Assembly (NCBI RefSeq): GCF_003688495.1
Contig: NZ_REFH01000007.1
Location: forward strand, 760,114 to 824,113
Length of the DNA stretch: 64,000 bases
Direction of reading: 5' to 3'
Source: Flavobacterium weaverense
Lineage (GTDB): Bacteria > Bacteroidota > Bacteroidia > Flavobacteriales > Flavobacteriaceae
Shown: positions 42,504 to 51,185 of the stretch, one piece after another
Layout of the letters: each line of letters starts with the position of its first letter
How positions within the stretch are numbered: the stretch's first letter is position 1
Program-made: the position numbers and the translations under genes
Notes under the pieces: model-generated
Told to the model about the DNA's origin: nothing
Database searches by the model: none
What the model saw: the letters and a program-made list of their open reading frames with translations, nothing else

Positions 42504-44030
42504 CTACTTCGGAAATTTCATATTCTGATATGCTCCTAAATCAGGAGGTAAAGTTCTCATTTTGCCTAAAACATCTGTTGGAATTAAATAGGCCGAATTT
42601 CCTTTCGCGAAAGCAGCAGAAGCAGCATCTATATTTAATTTGTTTTGTGCTGTTTTGAAGAATTTTGGATCTTTATTTAAAATAATAGCGTTGTAATGTA
42701 CGGCATCAGTTGTGAACTGATAATCTGGATTAGTTGCGAACTGACTAGATGTATTATCAAATTTTATCAAGCAGTTGTTAAATTGGTATTTAAAAGCAGC
42801 TCCCGTTTTCTTATTCAGCGTCAGTTCATTCGAATACGATCCATAAATAATACAGTTATTAAAAGTAGCTTCCGCTAAATCTTTAGCTTCTGGAATAGCA
42901 CCGGTTAAATAGTTACTTAAGGATAGAGCTACTTGTTGCGAACTGTTCCAGTTATTATTAAAAGTGGAATGCGTGAATTTATAACTACCTCCATAATTAC
43001 AAGCTAAACTAGCTAGTCCTGCATTATTAGTAACTATATTTTCTCCATTAATTTTTCCGGTCTGCGCCAAAATTCCGTAGTTAGTCGAGTTGTAAATTTG
43101 GGTATTTTTGATAGAAACTGTTGTTCCATCATTATTTTGAATTAACAATCCAATGGTTGCATTTTTAATAGTTAAGTGATTAAAGGAGTTGTTAGTACTG
43201 CCGTCAGCAAGCCAAATAGTTCCCCATTGTCCTGGTACGTTTTCAAAATTAGGTTCTAAACGATCGCCTTCAAAAACAACTTCATTTTCCAATTTATCAG
43301 TTGTAGAAACCAAGCCATTTACTTTTATGGATGCTTTATTGGAAACAATAAGACCTGAATTAGAATGAAAATAAACTTTGGTTCCGGCTTCAAAAGTCGC
43401 AGTTTTATTGCTAGGGACAGCTGCGTAACCATAAATGACGTAGGGTTTATTTTTTGTGAATTGTAACTCGTTTCCATTAACGGGATCATTTTCGTCCAAA
43501 TAAAACCCTTCAATTTTTTGATCGCCAATAGGAAGTTTTTCGATTGTGCCATCAACAAAACGTTTTGGATATAGAAAAACTGCATCTTGAATAAGAGTAA
43601 CTAATTCGATACTCTGAAGATTTTGACCTCCGTCGAACTGAATTTGGTCAGTGTATAAAAAATCGGTAGGATTCGCGTCGGCGATATTTGCTGTAGTTTC
43701 GATAAAAATATACAAACTATCTTTAGCCAATAAATCTACATTATTAAAATTTTTTCCGTTTGTCCCTAGCATTCCATCAACGGTCATTCGATATTTAGAA
43801 TTAAGTCCTTTAGCTAGTTTTATAGTAGGAATGGTAATGTCGCTCTTACTTCTATTGTAAACTTTCAGTCTGTACGTACTAGAACCAATATTACTAAACA
43901 CAGTATCTAGATAAATAGTGTCTCTAGAAAACTCTAATTTACCTGAGCTAGCAATGGTTTCAAAATCAGAGCGACAGGAGCAAATAGATATTATAATTGC
44001 AATAAAAGTCAATACTATTTGTGGACGCAT
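42504..44030 (-). CDS. Right-handed beta-helix lipoprotein
   Basis: A 508-residue exported protein with lipobox (ISICSCRSD, Cys19 region). The first 150 residues look like an Ig-like beta domain (YLDTVFSNIGSSTYRLKVYN). From about 190 on, repeated short strands with Asn-rich turns (GTKVYFHSNSGLIVSNKASI, SFNHLTIKNATIGLLIQNND, NYGILAQTGKINGENIVTNN) fit a parallel beta-helix (right_handed_beta_helix / NosD-like). Such lipoproteins face the cell surface or periplasm; no catalytic residues for a polysaccharide lyase are obvious. Typical of Flavobacteria, function unknown. Confidence 0.85.
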   Translation of the reverse strand: MRPQIVLTFIAIIISICSCRSDFETIASSGKLEFSRDTIYLDTVFSNIGSSTYRLKVYNRSKSDITIPTIKLAKGLNSKYRMTVDGMLGTNGKNFNNVDLLAKDSLYIFIETTANIADANPTDFLYTDQIQFDGGQNLQSIELVTLIQDAVFLYPKRFVDGTIEKLPIGDQKIEGFYLDENDPVNGNELQFTKNKPYVIYGYAAVPSNKTATFEAGTKVYFHSNSGLIVSNKASIKVNGLVSTTDKLENEVVFEGDRLEPNFENVPGQWGTIWLADGSTNNSFNHLTIKNATIGLLIQNNDGTTVSIKNTQIYNSTNYGILAQTGKINGENIVTNNAGLASLACNYGGSYKFTHSTFNNNWNSSQQVALSLSNYLTGAIPEAKDLAEATFNNCIIYGSYSNELTLNKKTGAAFKYQFNNCLIKFDNTSSQFATNPDYQFTTDAVHYNAIILNKDPKFFKTAQNKLNIDAASAAFAKGNSAYLIPTDVLGKMRTLPPDLGAYQNMKFPK

Positions 44031-44144
44031 TTTATGTTTTTTTTGTAAAAATAGGCAAAATCTATAATGAAATTAGAATTACAAATGTAATTCCTATCTT
44101 CTCCCGTATCTTTTATTTAATTTTACAGATTAAAAGCCACTAAC

Positions 44145-44582
44145 ATGTCATTTGATAAAGAAAAAATACTGAATTACTGTAATAAAATTTCTGAAAACAC
44201 ATTAATGCGAACCTTGAATATCACGTATACAGATGCAGGTGAGAATTTTTTGGTTGCAACAATGCCCGTTAATTCTTCAGTTCATCAGCCTGTGGGGATA
44301 TTACATGGTGGTGCAACGGTAGCATTAGCTGAAAGTGTAGGAAGTGCGGCATCAATGTTATTTGTAAATCCAGAAGTGAGCGATGTGAGAGGTATAGAAA
44401 TATCTGCTAATCACTTAAAATCAAAACGTAATGGAATTGTGACCGCTACAGCAAAAATTGTTCATAAAGGACGTAGTATTCACTTATGGGAAATTAGAAT
44501 TGTCGACGAGAACAACAATTTAATTTCGCTGTGTAAGTTGACCAATATGATTTTGCCAAAGAGAAAAAGCGAGGATAAATAA
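44145..44582 (+). CDS. Hotdog-fold thioesterase (PaaI/MenI type)
   Basis: A 145-residue PaaI-family hotdog thioesterase. The catalytic-helix motif QPVGILHGGATVALAESVGS is complete, with the strand VRGIEISANHLKSKRNG following. It overlaps the isochorismate synthase gene by one base (TAATG), so the pair is translationally coupled. In menaquinone synthesis DHNA-CoA is hydrolysed by such an enzyme (MenI), and the coupling to menF supports that role; direct proof is lacking. Confidence 0.88.
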   Translation: MSFDKEKILNYCNKISENTLMRTLNITYTDAGENFLVATMPVNSSVHQPVGILHGGATVALAESVGSAASMLFVNPEVSDVRGIEISANHLKSKRNGIVTATAKIVHKGRSIHLWEIRIVDENNNLISLCKLTNMILPKRKSEDK

Positions 44583-45640
44583 TGGCAGAAATCGAAAGTA
44601 AAATTCAAAATCATTTAATAAATCAATTACCATTTGTGTTGTATTCAAAACCAAATGTTGAGGGTGTTATTGCTATGTTTCAAAAAGATGATAGTTTATT
44701 TTCAGTAAATGATTTTAGCGAAAAAGGTTTTGTTTTTGCAAGTTTTGATGGAACTAAAACTTATTTAATCCCAGAAAAGGAGTCAGAAATAATGCATTTC
44801 TCTTTGAATAGTAAAGAATCACTACCTTCTAAAACACAATTTAGAGCAGGCGATGATGTTGCTAAAAGGGAATTTGAATCTTTAGTTTCGAAAGGGATTC
44901 TAGCTATATCAAATAACCAATTCAAAAAGGTCGTCTTATCACGAAAAGAGCATGTTAATATTGAAGATTTTAATATGTTTGAAACATTTGAAAAGTTGGT
45001 TCAACTTTACCCTTCAGCCTTTGTATACTGTTTTTATCATCCAGAAATCGGTAATTGGATTGGAGCAACTCCAGAACAATTATTAAAAGTTAACGGAGGC
45101 AAATTTGAAACCATTTCACTCGCAGGAACGCAAAAAGATACTGGTTCGTCGGATATATTGTGGGGCGAAAAGGAAAAAGAAGAGCAGCAATTTGTTACTG
45201 ATTATTTAGTTTCAAGACTTGAAAGCGTAGCTTCAGATGTAAAGTTCACAGAACCGTATAGTATTAAAGCAGGAAGTATTTGGCATATAAAAACTGATGT
45301 TTCAGGAGATTTAAATTTTGATTCTAGTTTGAAAGAAGTAGTTCAATTACTTCATCCAACGCCAGCAGTTTGCGGTTTGCCTAAAGAAATAGCAAAGGAA
45401 TTCATTATCGAAAACGAGCCATACGACCGAGGTTTTTACACAGGTTTTCTTGGTGAACTAAATTGTAACTTTACAAATAAGAAAGCAAGCTCAGATTTGT
45501 TTGTGAATTTAAGATGTATGGAAGTTAAAAACTCTCAAGCTCATTTGTATATGGGTTGCGGAATTACAAAAGATAGTATTCCTGACAAAGAGTGGGAGGA
45601 AAGTGTGAATAAATCAATGACAATGAAAAAGGTATTGTAA
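44582..45640 (+). CDS. menF: Isochorismate synthase (chorismate-binding enzyme)
   Basis: A 352-residue chorismate-utilising enzyme that isomerises chorismate to isochorismate, the entry to menaquinone. The C-terminal domain holds the family motifs GNWIGATPEQLL, SLAGTQKDTG, HPTPAVCGLPKE, ENEPYDRGFYTGFLG and the magnesium-binding MGCGITKDSIPDKEWEE. There is no glutaminase or lyase fusion, which separates it from anthranilate and aminodeoxychorismate synthases. It could serve a siderophore instead, but no siderophore genes are near, and the hotdog thioesterase partner fits menaquinone. Confidence 0.9.
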   Translation: MAEIESKIQNHLINQLPFVLYSKPNVEGVIAMFQKDDSLFSVNDFSEKGFVFASFDGTKTYLIPEKESEIMHFSLNSKESLPSKTQFRAGDDVAKREFESLVSKGILAISNNQFKKVVLSRKEHVNIEDFNMFETFEKLVQLYPSAFVYCFYHPEIGNWIGATPEQLLKVNGGKFETISLAGTQKDTGSSDILWGEKEKEEQQFVTDYLVSRLESVASDVKFTEPYSIKAGSIWHIKTDVSGDLNFDSSLKEVVQLLHPTPAVCGLPKEIAKEFIIENEPYDRGFYTGFLGELNCNFTNKKASSDLFVNLRCMEVKNSQAHLYMGCGITKDSIPDKEWEESVNKSMTMKKVL

Positions 45641-45717
45641 TTTAGACTTTTCGAAAATTATTGTGATTATCAACTAAAACAATTAAACCGCGTAGCGGAA
45701 AATAAAAATATATAAAT

Positions 45718-46434
45718 ATGAAATTAGATATACTAGCTTTTGGAGCACATCCTGACGACGTAGAATTAGGTTGTGCCGGAACTATTTTAAAAGAAATCTC
45801 ATTAGGAAAAAAGGTCGGAATTGTTGATTTGACTCGTGGTGAATTAGGAACACGTGGTTCTGCTGAAATTAGAGATCAGGAAGCGAATGCTGCTGCAAAA
45901 ATTTTAGGTGTTGTGGCACGTGAAAATTTAGAAATGCGTGATGGGTTTTTTGTTAATGACGAAAAGCACCAATTAGAAATCATAAAAATGATTCGTAAGT
46001 ACCAACCTGAGATTGTTTTGTGCAATGCAATAGACGATCGTCATATTGATCATGGAAAGGGAAGTAAATTAGTTTCTGACGCGTGCTTTCTATCTGGTTT
46101 AATGAAAATTGAAACTGAATTAGATGGAGAACAACAAAAAGCTTGGAGACCAAAACTTGTTTATCATTATATTCAATGGAAAAATATCGAACCTGATTTT
46201 GTGGTCGACATAACTGGATTTACAGATAAAAAAATAGAATCGATTTTAGCTTATGGTTCTCAGTTTTATGATCCAAATTCTAAAGAACCAGAATCACCAA
46301 TTAGCAGTAAAAACTTCCTAGAAAGCTTAAATTATCGCTCTAGAGATTTAGGTAGACTTTCTGGAGTAGAACACGCGGAAGGTTTTACAGTTGAAAGATA
46401 TTTGGCAGTCAATAGCTTAGCAGATTTGAAGTAA
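45718..46434 (+). CDS. bshB1: Bacillithiol biosynthesis deacetylase BshB1
   Basis: Removes the acetyl group from GlcNAc-malate in bacillithiol synthesis. The 238-residue LmbE-type zinc hydrolase has the metal motif FGAHPDDVELGCAGT at the N-terminus, GELGTRGSAEIRDQEA, and the second histidine motif DDRHIDHGKGSKLV. Flavobacteria use bacillithiol in place of glutathione, which fits. bshA and bshC are not in the window. It stands 78 bases after menF on the same strand and may be a separate transcript. Confidence 0.94.
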   Translation: MKLDILAFGAHPDDVELGCAGTILKEISLGKKVGIVDLTRGELGTRGSAEIRDQEANAAAKILGVVARENLEMRDGFFVNDEKHQLEIIKMIRKYQPEIVLCNAIDDRHIDHGKGSKLVSDACFLSGLMKIETELDGEQQKAWRPKLVYHYIQWKNIEPDFVVDITGFTDKKIESILAYGSQFYDPNSKEPESPISSKNFLESLNYRSRDLGRLSGVEHAEGFTVERYLAVNSLADLK

Positions 46435-46462
46435 AATAGATGTAATTTTTTGAAAAAATTAT

Positions 46463-46492
46463 TTGCAAAAGTAAACTTATATTGTATCTTTG
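46463..46492 (+). promoter_or_regulatory. Bacteroidota-type promoter for tRNA-His
   Basis: TTG (46463-46465), 19 bases, then TATCTTTG (46485-46492): an exact match to TTG...TAnnTTTG, 18 bases before the tRNA. Confidence 0.85.
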
Positions 46493-46510
46493 CCACCGCT
46501 AAGCATTATG

Positions 46511-46584
46511 GTGGTTGTAGCTCAGTTGGTTAGAGCATCGGTTTGTGGTACCGAGGGTCGCGGGTTCGAGCCCCGTCTCCCACC
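46511..46584 (+). tRNA. tRNA-His (GTG)
   Basis: Cloverleaf read by eye: acceptor GTGGTTG, D stem GCTC/GAGC, anticodon stem TCGGT/ACCGA with loop TTGTGGT (anticodon GTG), variable GGGTC, T stem GCGGG/CCCGT with TTCGAGC, 3' acceptor CTCCCAC and discriminator C. A G at 46510 supplies G-1 opposite C73, the histidine identity pair. CCA is not encoded. Odd: in the acceptor stem positions 5-68 (T/C) and 6-67 (T/T) do not pair, which is unusual for a working tRNA. A consensus promoter precedes it and a terminator follows. Confidence 0.93.
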
Positions 46585-46592
46585 CAAAAGGC

Positions 46593-46624
46593 AAAAGCCT
46601 CTCAGAAATGAGAGGCTTTTTTTG
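46593..46624 (+). terminator. Rho-independent terminator after tRNA-His
   Basis: Perfect 12-bp stem (AAAAGCCTCTCA at 46593-46604 and TGAGAGGCTTTT at 46609-46620), GAAA loop, T run. Confidence 0.9.
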
Positions 46625-46697
46625 TGCAATAAAGTTTTGTGTAAAAAAAATCAGTCTTGAATTTCGTCAAGACTGATTATATATTTCTTTTTTGCAC

Positions 46698-46803
46698 AAG
46701 GGATAGTAGTGAAAATCCTTTTTATGCGGAGGTACGCAGCATAAAAAGATTGAAACGAATAGCCCGACCACGTTGTAACGCTAGTGGAAACGTGGATGTG
46801 CCC
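46698..46803 (+). repeat. Structured intergenic repeat, copy B (GCGAATAGCC family)
   Basis: Begins AGGGATAGTAGTGAAAATCC and has the end motif TTGAAACGAATAGCCCGACC (46750-46769). A central stem CTTTTTATGC/GCATAAAAAG lies between them, and a further stem CCACGTT/AACGTGG follows to about 46795. The start and end motifs recur in inverted orientation in copy C at 63039-63115, where the end differs at only two of 20 positions. Confidence 0.7.
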
Positions 46804-46808
46804 AAATA

Positions 46809-47822
46809 CTATTTTTTATCTACAACTGGTCTGTTTTCTCTATTTGCAAGTTCCCAAGCGGTCACAAAAGCAAATTGAGTCCTTTTAGCCAAAGCATCGT
46901 ATTCAATTTTCTCTGCAGTGTCAGTGTGCTTGTGATAATCCGCGTGGACTCCGTTGAAGAAGAATACAGATGGAATTCCATTTTTTGCAAAGTTATAATG
47001 ATCAGAACGCTCATAAAAATGGTTTGGATCTTTGGGGTCATTGAATTTATAATCTAAATTCATTTTAGTGTATTTTTCGTTGGCTTCTGTACAAATTGTA
47101 TCCAAATCAGATGATAGACGATCTGCTCCAATAACATATACATAATTATTACTGTCAGCGTGAGCGTCATCGCGGCGGACAATCATATCAATATTGATAT
47201 TTGCGATTGTATTGACTAACGGAAATAAAGGATTTTCAGAATAGTATCTCGAGCCGTGTAAGCCATGTTCTTCGCCAGTTACGTGAAGAAACAAAATAGA
47301 ACGCTTCGGTCCGTGTCCTGCTTTTTTAGCCATTTGGAAAGCTTGTGCGATTTCTAATAATGCAACTGTTCCTGAACCGTCATCATCTGCACCGTTATAA
47401 ATTTTTCCTTTTTTAGTTCCTACGTGATCATAGTGAGCTGAGATTACAAGAACTTCATTTGGTTTTTCTAAACCTTCAATATACGCCCAGATATTCTCTG
47501 AATCTGGCAAATTCTCATTGCGTTTTGCATTAAGGAATGCAGCAGGAATATGTTGGTAAAAATTAGTAGCTGCAGCAGGGAAGGAAATACCATCTTTCTT
47601 GTATTGATCGATAAGATATACACCAGCTTTTTTCTGGCCTTCAGAACCTGTTTCGCGACCTTCCATTTCGTCTGACGCAACGATATACAAATGTGTTTTA
47701 AGCTCGTCAGCTGTAATCGAATTCATGTATTTGGTCGGTTCTACTTGAGTAACACTGCTTTTTTGAGAGGTGCAGCTAAATGTTATAATAGCGAACAGAC
47801 TTAATAAAGGGATTTTTTTCAT
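46809..47822 (-). CDS. M28-family zinc aminopeptidase, lipoprotein
   Basis: A 337-residue exported metallopeptidase with a lipobox (IITFSCTSQ, Cys17). The M28 co-catalytic zinc ligands are visible: VISAHYDHVG, NGADDDGSGTVALLEIA, VTGEEHGLHGS (catalytic Glu pair), NIDMIVRRDD and a final His in HADYHKHTDT. M28 enzymes of this type release N-terminal residues from peptides outside the cytoplasm. It is a single gene, next to other exported hydrolases, consistent with a protein-degrading lifestyle. Confidence 0.95.
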   Translation of the reverse strand: MKKIPLLSLFAIITFSCTSQKSSVTQVEPTKYMNSITADELKTHLYIVASDEMEGRETGSEGQKKAGVYLIDQYKKDGISFPAAATNFYQHIPAAFLNAKRNENLPDSENIWAYIEGLEKPNEVLVISAHYDHVGTKKGKIYNGADDDGSGTVALLEIAQAFQMAKKAGHGPKRSILFLHVTGEEHGLHGSRYYSENPLFPLVNTIANINIDMIVRRDDAHADSNNYVYVIGADRLSSDLDTICTEANEKYTKMNLDYKFNDPKDPNHFYERSDHYNFAKNGIPSVFFFNGVHADYHKHTDTAEKIEYDALAKRTQFAFVTAWELANRENRPVVDKK

Positions 47823-48002
47823 TTTTTGGATATAAATAATAAATTGATAAATGGCAAAGGGTAAAAATAGGAATAAATATAATTAAAACGCTTTACTGCT
47901 ATTTAAATTTTGTTATTCGTAACACATTATGAGATTGATTTATTTTTCATTTTACTTTTTAAACCTTTCTGATAATTTTATTTTTAATTTTTAGCACAAA
48001 AA

Positions 48003-48082
48003 AGAAGGCAGCATAAATTGTACTATTTTATTAATTAAGATCATTTAATTAATAAAAACAACAAATTTATACTGCCTTAAAA
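48003..48082 (-). terminator. Long imperfect palindrome after the dienelactone hydrolase gene
   Basis: Arms of about 35 bases: AAGGCAGCATAAATTGTA (from 48005) pairs with ACAAATTTATACTGCCTT (to 48078), and the inner TTATTAATTAA pairs with TTAATTAATAA around a centre near 48041. In the minus sense it is followed by CTTTTTTG, so it could act as a terminator. The stem is far longer than other terminators here, so it may instead be a small inverted-repeat element. The rest of the 47823-48100 gap is featureless. Confidence 0.55.
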
Positions 48083-48100
48083 AAAAGGGTATTTACAATC

Positions 48101-48871
48101 TTATTTCAAAACATCTTTTAAGAAAGTTTTCATGCGCTCCCAAGATCTTTTGTCTGCTTTTTCATTGTAAGCCGCTCCAGAAGATTTATCGTTTCCAACT
48201 TCTACTTCTGTAAAAGCGTGAACCGCGTCAGCGTAGTAAATCATTTCCCAGTCTGCTTTTGTATCTCTCATTTCTTGTTGGAAAGCAGAAATTTCAGCTG
48301 CAGGAACGTAAGGATCATCTGCACCATGTAACACTAAAACTCTAGTTTTTATCGGCGTGGTCGTTCTTGCTGAATCGCGTCCTAAACCTCCGTGAAATGA
48401 AACAACTCCTTGCGCCTTCATTCCTGTTCTAGCAACTTCAAGTACTCCTGTACCACCAAAACAATATCCAATTACGACAATATTATCAGCATTTGCACCA
48501 GCTTTTACTAACTGATTTAAAGCTAGCTGAATTCTTCTTTGATAATCCGCGATATTATTTTTGTAAAAACCAGACATTTTCCCCGCTTCTTGTGTATTAG
48601 TGGGATAATTACCTTCTCCGTAAATATCAGCAACAAATGCGTAGTAACCCAATTTTGAAAGTTTTTCAGCAGATCTTTTTGAATGAGCGTCAATTCCTTT
48701 CCAAGCAGGTAAGATCAATATTCCAGGCTTCGTCATACTACCTTTTATAGGAGCAATAGATAAACCGTTTAGTTTTTGGTCTCCATCAGTGTATTTTACT
48801 GTTTTCAGCTGTGCGAATGACGATGCAGAAAACAACAATAAACCTAATAATGTAAATAAGGTGTTTTTCAT
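48101..48871 (-). CDS. Dienelactone hydrolase family protein, exported
   Basis: A 256-residue alpha/beta hydrolase of the dienelactone hydrolase family. It starts with a signal peptide (FTLLGLLLFSASSFAQLK) and has the cysteine nucleophile motif VVIGYCFGGTGVLE, GILILPAWKGIDAH near the oxyanion site, the Asp in LVLHGADDPYVPAAE and the His in DAVHAFTEVEVG, so the Cys-Asp-His triad is complete. Export makes a role in classical chloroaromatic breakdown unlikely; it probably cleaves esters or lactones in the periplasm. Confidence 0.93.
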   Translation of the reverse strand: MKNTLFTLLGLLLFSASSFAQLKTVKYTDGDQKLNGLSIAPIKGSMTKPGILILPAWKGIDAHSKRSAEKLSKLGYYAFVADIYGEGNYPTNTQEAGKMSGFYKNNIADYQRRIQLALNQLVKAGANADNIVVIGYCFGGTGVLEVARTGMKAQGVVSFHGGLGRDSARTTTPIKTRVLVLHGADDPYVPAAEISAFQQEMRDTKADWEMIYYADAVHAFTEVEVGNDKSSGAAYNEKADKRSWERMKTFLKDVLK

Positions 48872-48982
48872 ATTTTGTGTTTTTTTTATTTTTTACTAAA
48901 TTCTGAATTTATGTTATCTAGGCAAGCAGACTTTTATTTTTTTATTTTATGACTGTATTTTTAAATCTTATAGTTGAAGCTT

Positions 48983-51184
48983 TTATTCGCCTGGATGATA
49001 CGTTCGTTCTGCTTTTTTTTGTACATCTTCTTTGTAAAATAAGACATCTTTAAATTTTCCTTCGCGATACATCTCCGCTTGATCATAAAAATGTTTTGAT
49101 TTTGGATCGCCGCTATTTCCTCCGGCTAACAGTGATTTAGCTTTTATTTTGGCACCAAATTCGACCGCGCACACAAAACTATTTCCGTTAAATCCGTATC
49201 GTTTTTTGGTTTCTTTTTGATAACTGCTTTTGTAAGCTGGCAAGCTTCCCCATAACGCTGGGCCATATCCAATGGGTAAACTTTCTTTAGCATCGTCATA
49301 AACTAAATCAATAGCTCCTGAAGTTCTTTGGAATCGATTGATATCGCCCCAAGGAATTTGCCACTTTCCGAATTTCACTTTCAATTCATTTAGAACTAAT
49401 TGTAACTGCGGTATCATTTGCTCTGGTTTTACATTTTTTGCAAATGCACGAGTATTTTCTACTTGATCTAATTCTCCTTCATCAGTATAGACTTTTTGGA
49501 TTATTGGATCTAATTTATAAGCCCATTCTACAGCTATCGTTGTAGCAACAGAATTTTTATTAGCATAATAATCCCACTTTCTTAATATATCGATTGCTTC
49601 AGCTGTTTCAGAGTATGCTTTATCATTCTTATTTACGTTCTTTTCGAAAGAAGAAAGAAGAGCAGGAATTAGAAATTCGAAAGCAGTCAACTTAGTGTCG
49701 TAACCATCAGCAATTACTTTGTCCAAAGTGTAGTCTGTTCCTTTACTTAAAAGTCTAACAGCATTCAAACCTCTAAAACTTTCGCCATCAGGCGCCATGT
49801 AAGGTAAATAATTTTCTTTTTTCGGACTATTTTCTCCTGCAACGGAATAAGGTGTAGAATTACAATTTTGTAACCAGCCATTAGTAGGATTGTAAGAATG
49901 AACTGTTTCTGAAACCTCATGTAAACCTTTCCACTGTGTTGCCGAAGTACTTCCATCCATTACTTTTGACCAGTTAAACTTTTTATCTCTGATAGGAACA
50001 AAATTTCCATGCCAATATGCAATATTACCTTCTTTGTCTGCGTAAACAGTATTATTAGAAGTGTTAGCTTTTAGATCCATCGCTTTTTTGTAATCCTCAA
50101 ATCCTTTAGATTTTGTTCGAATCCAACTTTGCTCTAAACTTTTCATTGAGCGATTATTAGATTTTAAACTAATCCACTTACCATCTCTTTTAGCCATTAT
50201 CGGACCGTGGTTTGTGTAATAGGTTTTAAAAGTTTTAGGAATCAGTTTTCCGTTTTTAAGATATTTGATGGTGATCATTTTTTCAATTACAGGCACTAAT
50301 TTACCATCGTACTCGTAAAACAATTTTTTGTTTTTGGTTACAATTTTCTCTGCGTACACATCTGCTACATCAACATTTGATGAGGTATGCATCCAACCGC
50401 AACTTTCATTAAAGCCTTGATAGATAAAAAACTGCCCCCAAGTTACCGCTCCGTATGCATTCAATCCTTCTTCACTGCTCATTTGTATCTCTGGGCGGAA
50501 ATAAAAAGTAGTGTGTGGATTGATATATAATATAGCATTTCCAGAAGCTGTTTTTGAAGGTGCTATTGCAAATCCATTAGAGCCCGTTTGCACATCTTTT
50601 TCTCTTTCTATGTATGCTACTTTATCATTGTTTCCAGAGTAGAATGCTTTTAATTCACCAGTTGAAAGATTAGCGGTGCTTATTGCACCTATACTTCCAT
50701 CAGTCCATAATAATGGAAACCATGGCTCAAAATGAGTGAGTAATGCAGGTTTTACTTCAGGATGCTTGTGCAAGTAAAAGTTTATTCCATCTGCATAACT
50801 TTTTAATAATTTTTTCAACCAAGGTGCTGCTTTTTTGTAGTCCGTTTTTGCTTCTTCAGTGTCAATTAGAAGTTTTATTTCTAAGTCGTTATACAACACG
50901 GCTTGTCCTTTTATTTCTGCAAGACGACCTAGCTTCTCAATATAATTCATTTCAACGCGCTTGAAATCATCTTCGCACTGTGCGTAAAGCATGCCAAAGA
51001 CGGCATCGGCATCTGTTTTTCCATATACGTGTGCGATTCCCCAATTATCTCGAATGATAGTTACACTCTTCGCAAGATTTTCTAATCTTTTGATTTCAGC
51101 GTTATTTGCTTTTTGCGAAAAGGCAGAAAAACTAATGCTGATAATTAAAAGTAGTACGGTAAAATGGTTCTTGAGATACTTCAT
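48983..51184 (-). CDS. Penicillin acylase family protein (Ntn hydrolase, exported)
   Basis: A 733-residue exported N-terminal-nucleophile amidase (penicillin acylase/acyl-homoserine-lactone acylase family). I start at the ATG giving MKYLKNHFTVLLLIISISFS, a signal peptide, 1 base after the upstream gene's stop; the frame is open ten codons further but those overlap the upstream gene. The autocleavage site is QTGSNGFAIAPS (near residue 205), where the serine becomes the N-terminal nucleophile of the beta chain; SGNAILYINPHT and FNESCGWMHTSSNVDVAD follow as family motifs. Substrate (N-acyl amino acids, AHLs, beta-lactams) cannot be decided. Cotranscribed with the cyanophycinase-like gene. Confidence 0.92.
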   Translation of the reverse strand: MKYLKNHFTVLLLIISISFSAFSQKANNAEIKRLENLAKSVTIIRDNWGIAHVYGKTDADAVFGMLYAQCEDDFKRVEMNYIEKLGRLAEIKGQAVLYNDLEIKLLIDTEEAKTDYKKAAPWLKKLLKSYADGINFYLHKHPEVKPALLTHFEPWFPLLWTDGSIGAISTANLSTGELKAFYSGNNDKVAYIEREKDVQTGSNGFAIAPSKTASGNAILYINPHTTFYFRPEIQMSSEEGLNAYGAVTWGQFFIYQGFNESCGWMHTSSNVDVADVYAEKIVTKNKKLFYEYDGKLVPVIEKMITIKYLKNGKLIPKTFKTYYTNHGPIMAKRDGKWISLKSNNRSMKSLEQSWIRTKSKGFEDYKKAMDLKANTSNNTVYADKEGNIAYWHGNFVPIRDKKFNWSKVMDGSTSATQWKGLHEVSETVHSYNPTNGWLQNCNSTPYSVAGENSPKKENYLPYMAPDGESFRGLNAVRLLSKGTDYTLDKVIADGYDTKLTAFEFLIPALLSSFEKNVNKNDKAYSETAEAIDILRKWDYYANKNSVATTIAVEWAYKLDPIIQKVYTDEGELDQVENTRAFAKNVKPEQMIPQLQLVLNELKVKFGKWQIPWGDINRFQRTSGAIDLVYDDAKESLPIGYGPALWGSLPAYKSSYQKETKKRYGFNGNSFVCAVEFGAKIKAKSLLAGGNSGDPKSKHFYDQAEMYREGKFKDVLFYKEDVQKKAERTYHPGE

Positions 51185-51185
51185 A

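Noticed and set aside
44582..45640. Siderophore-type isochorismate synthase (EntC) instead of MenF
   Set aside because: No siderophore synthesis genes are adjacent; the coupled hotdog thioesterase fits menaquinone better.
46657..46878. Plus-strand open frame across the repeat copy B
   Set aside because: It runs through a structured repeat and into the antisense of the M28 peptidase gene; no protein-like features.
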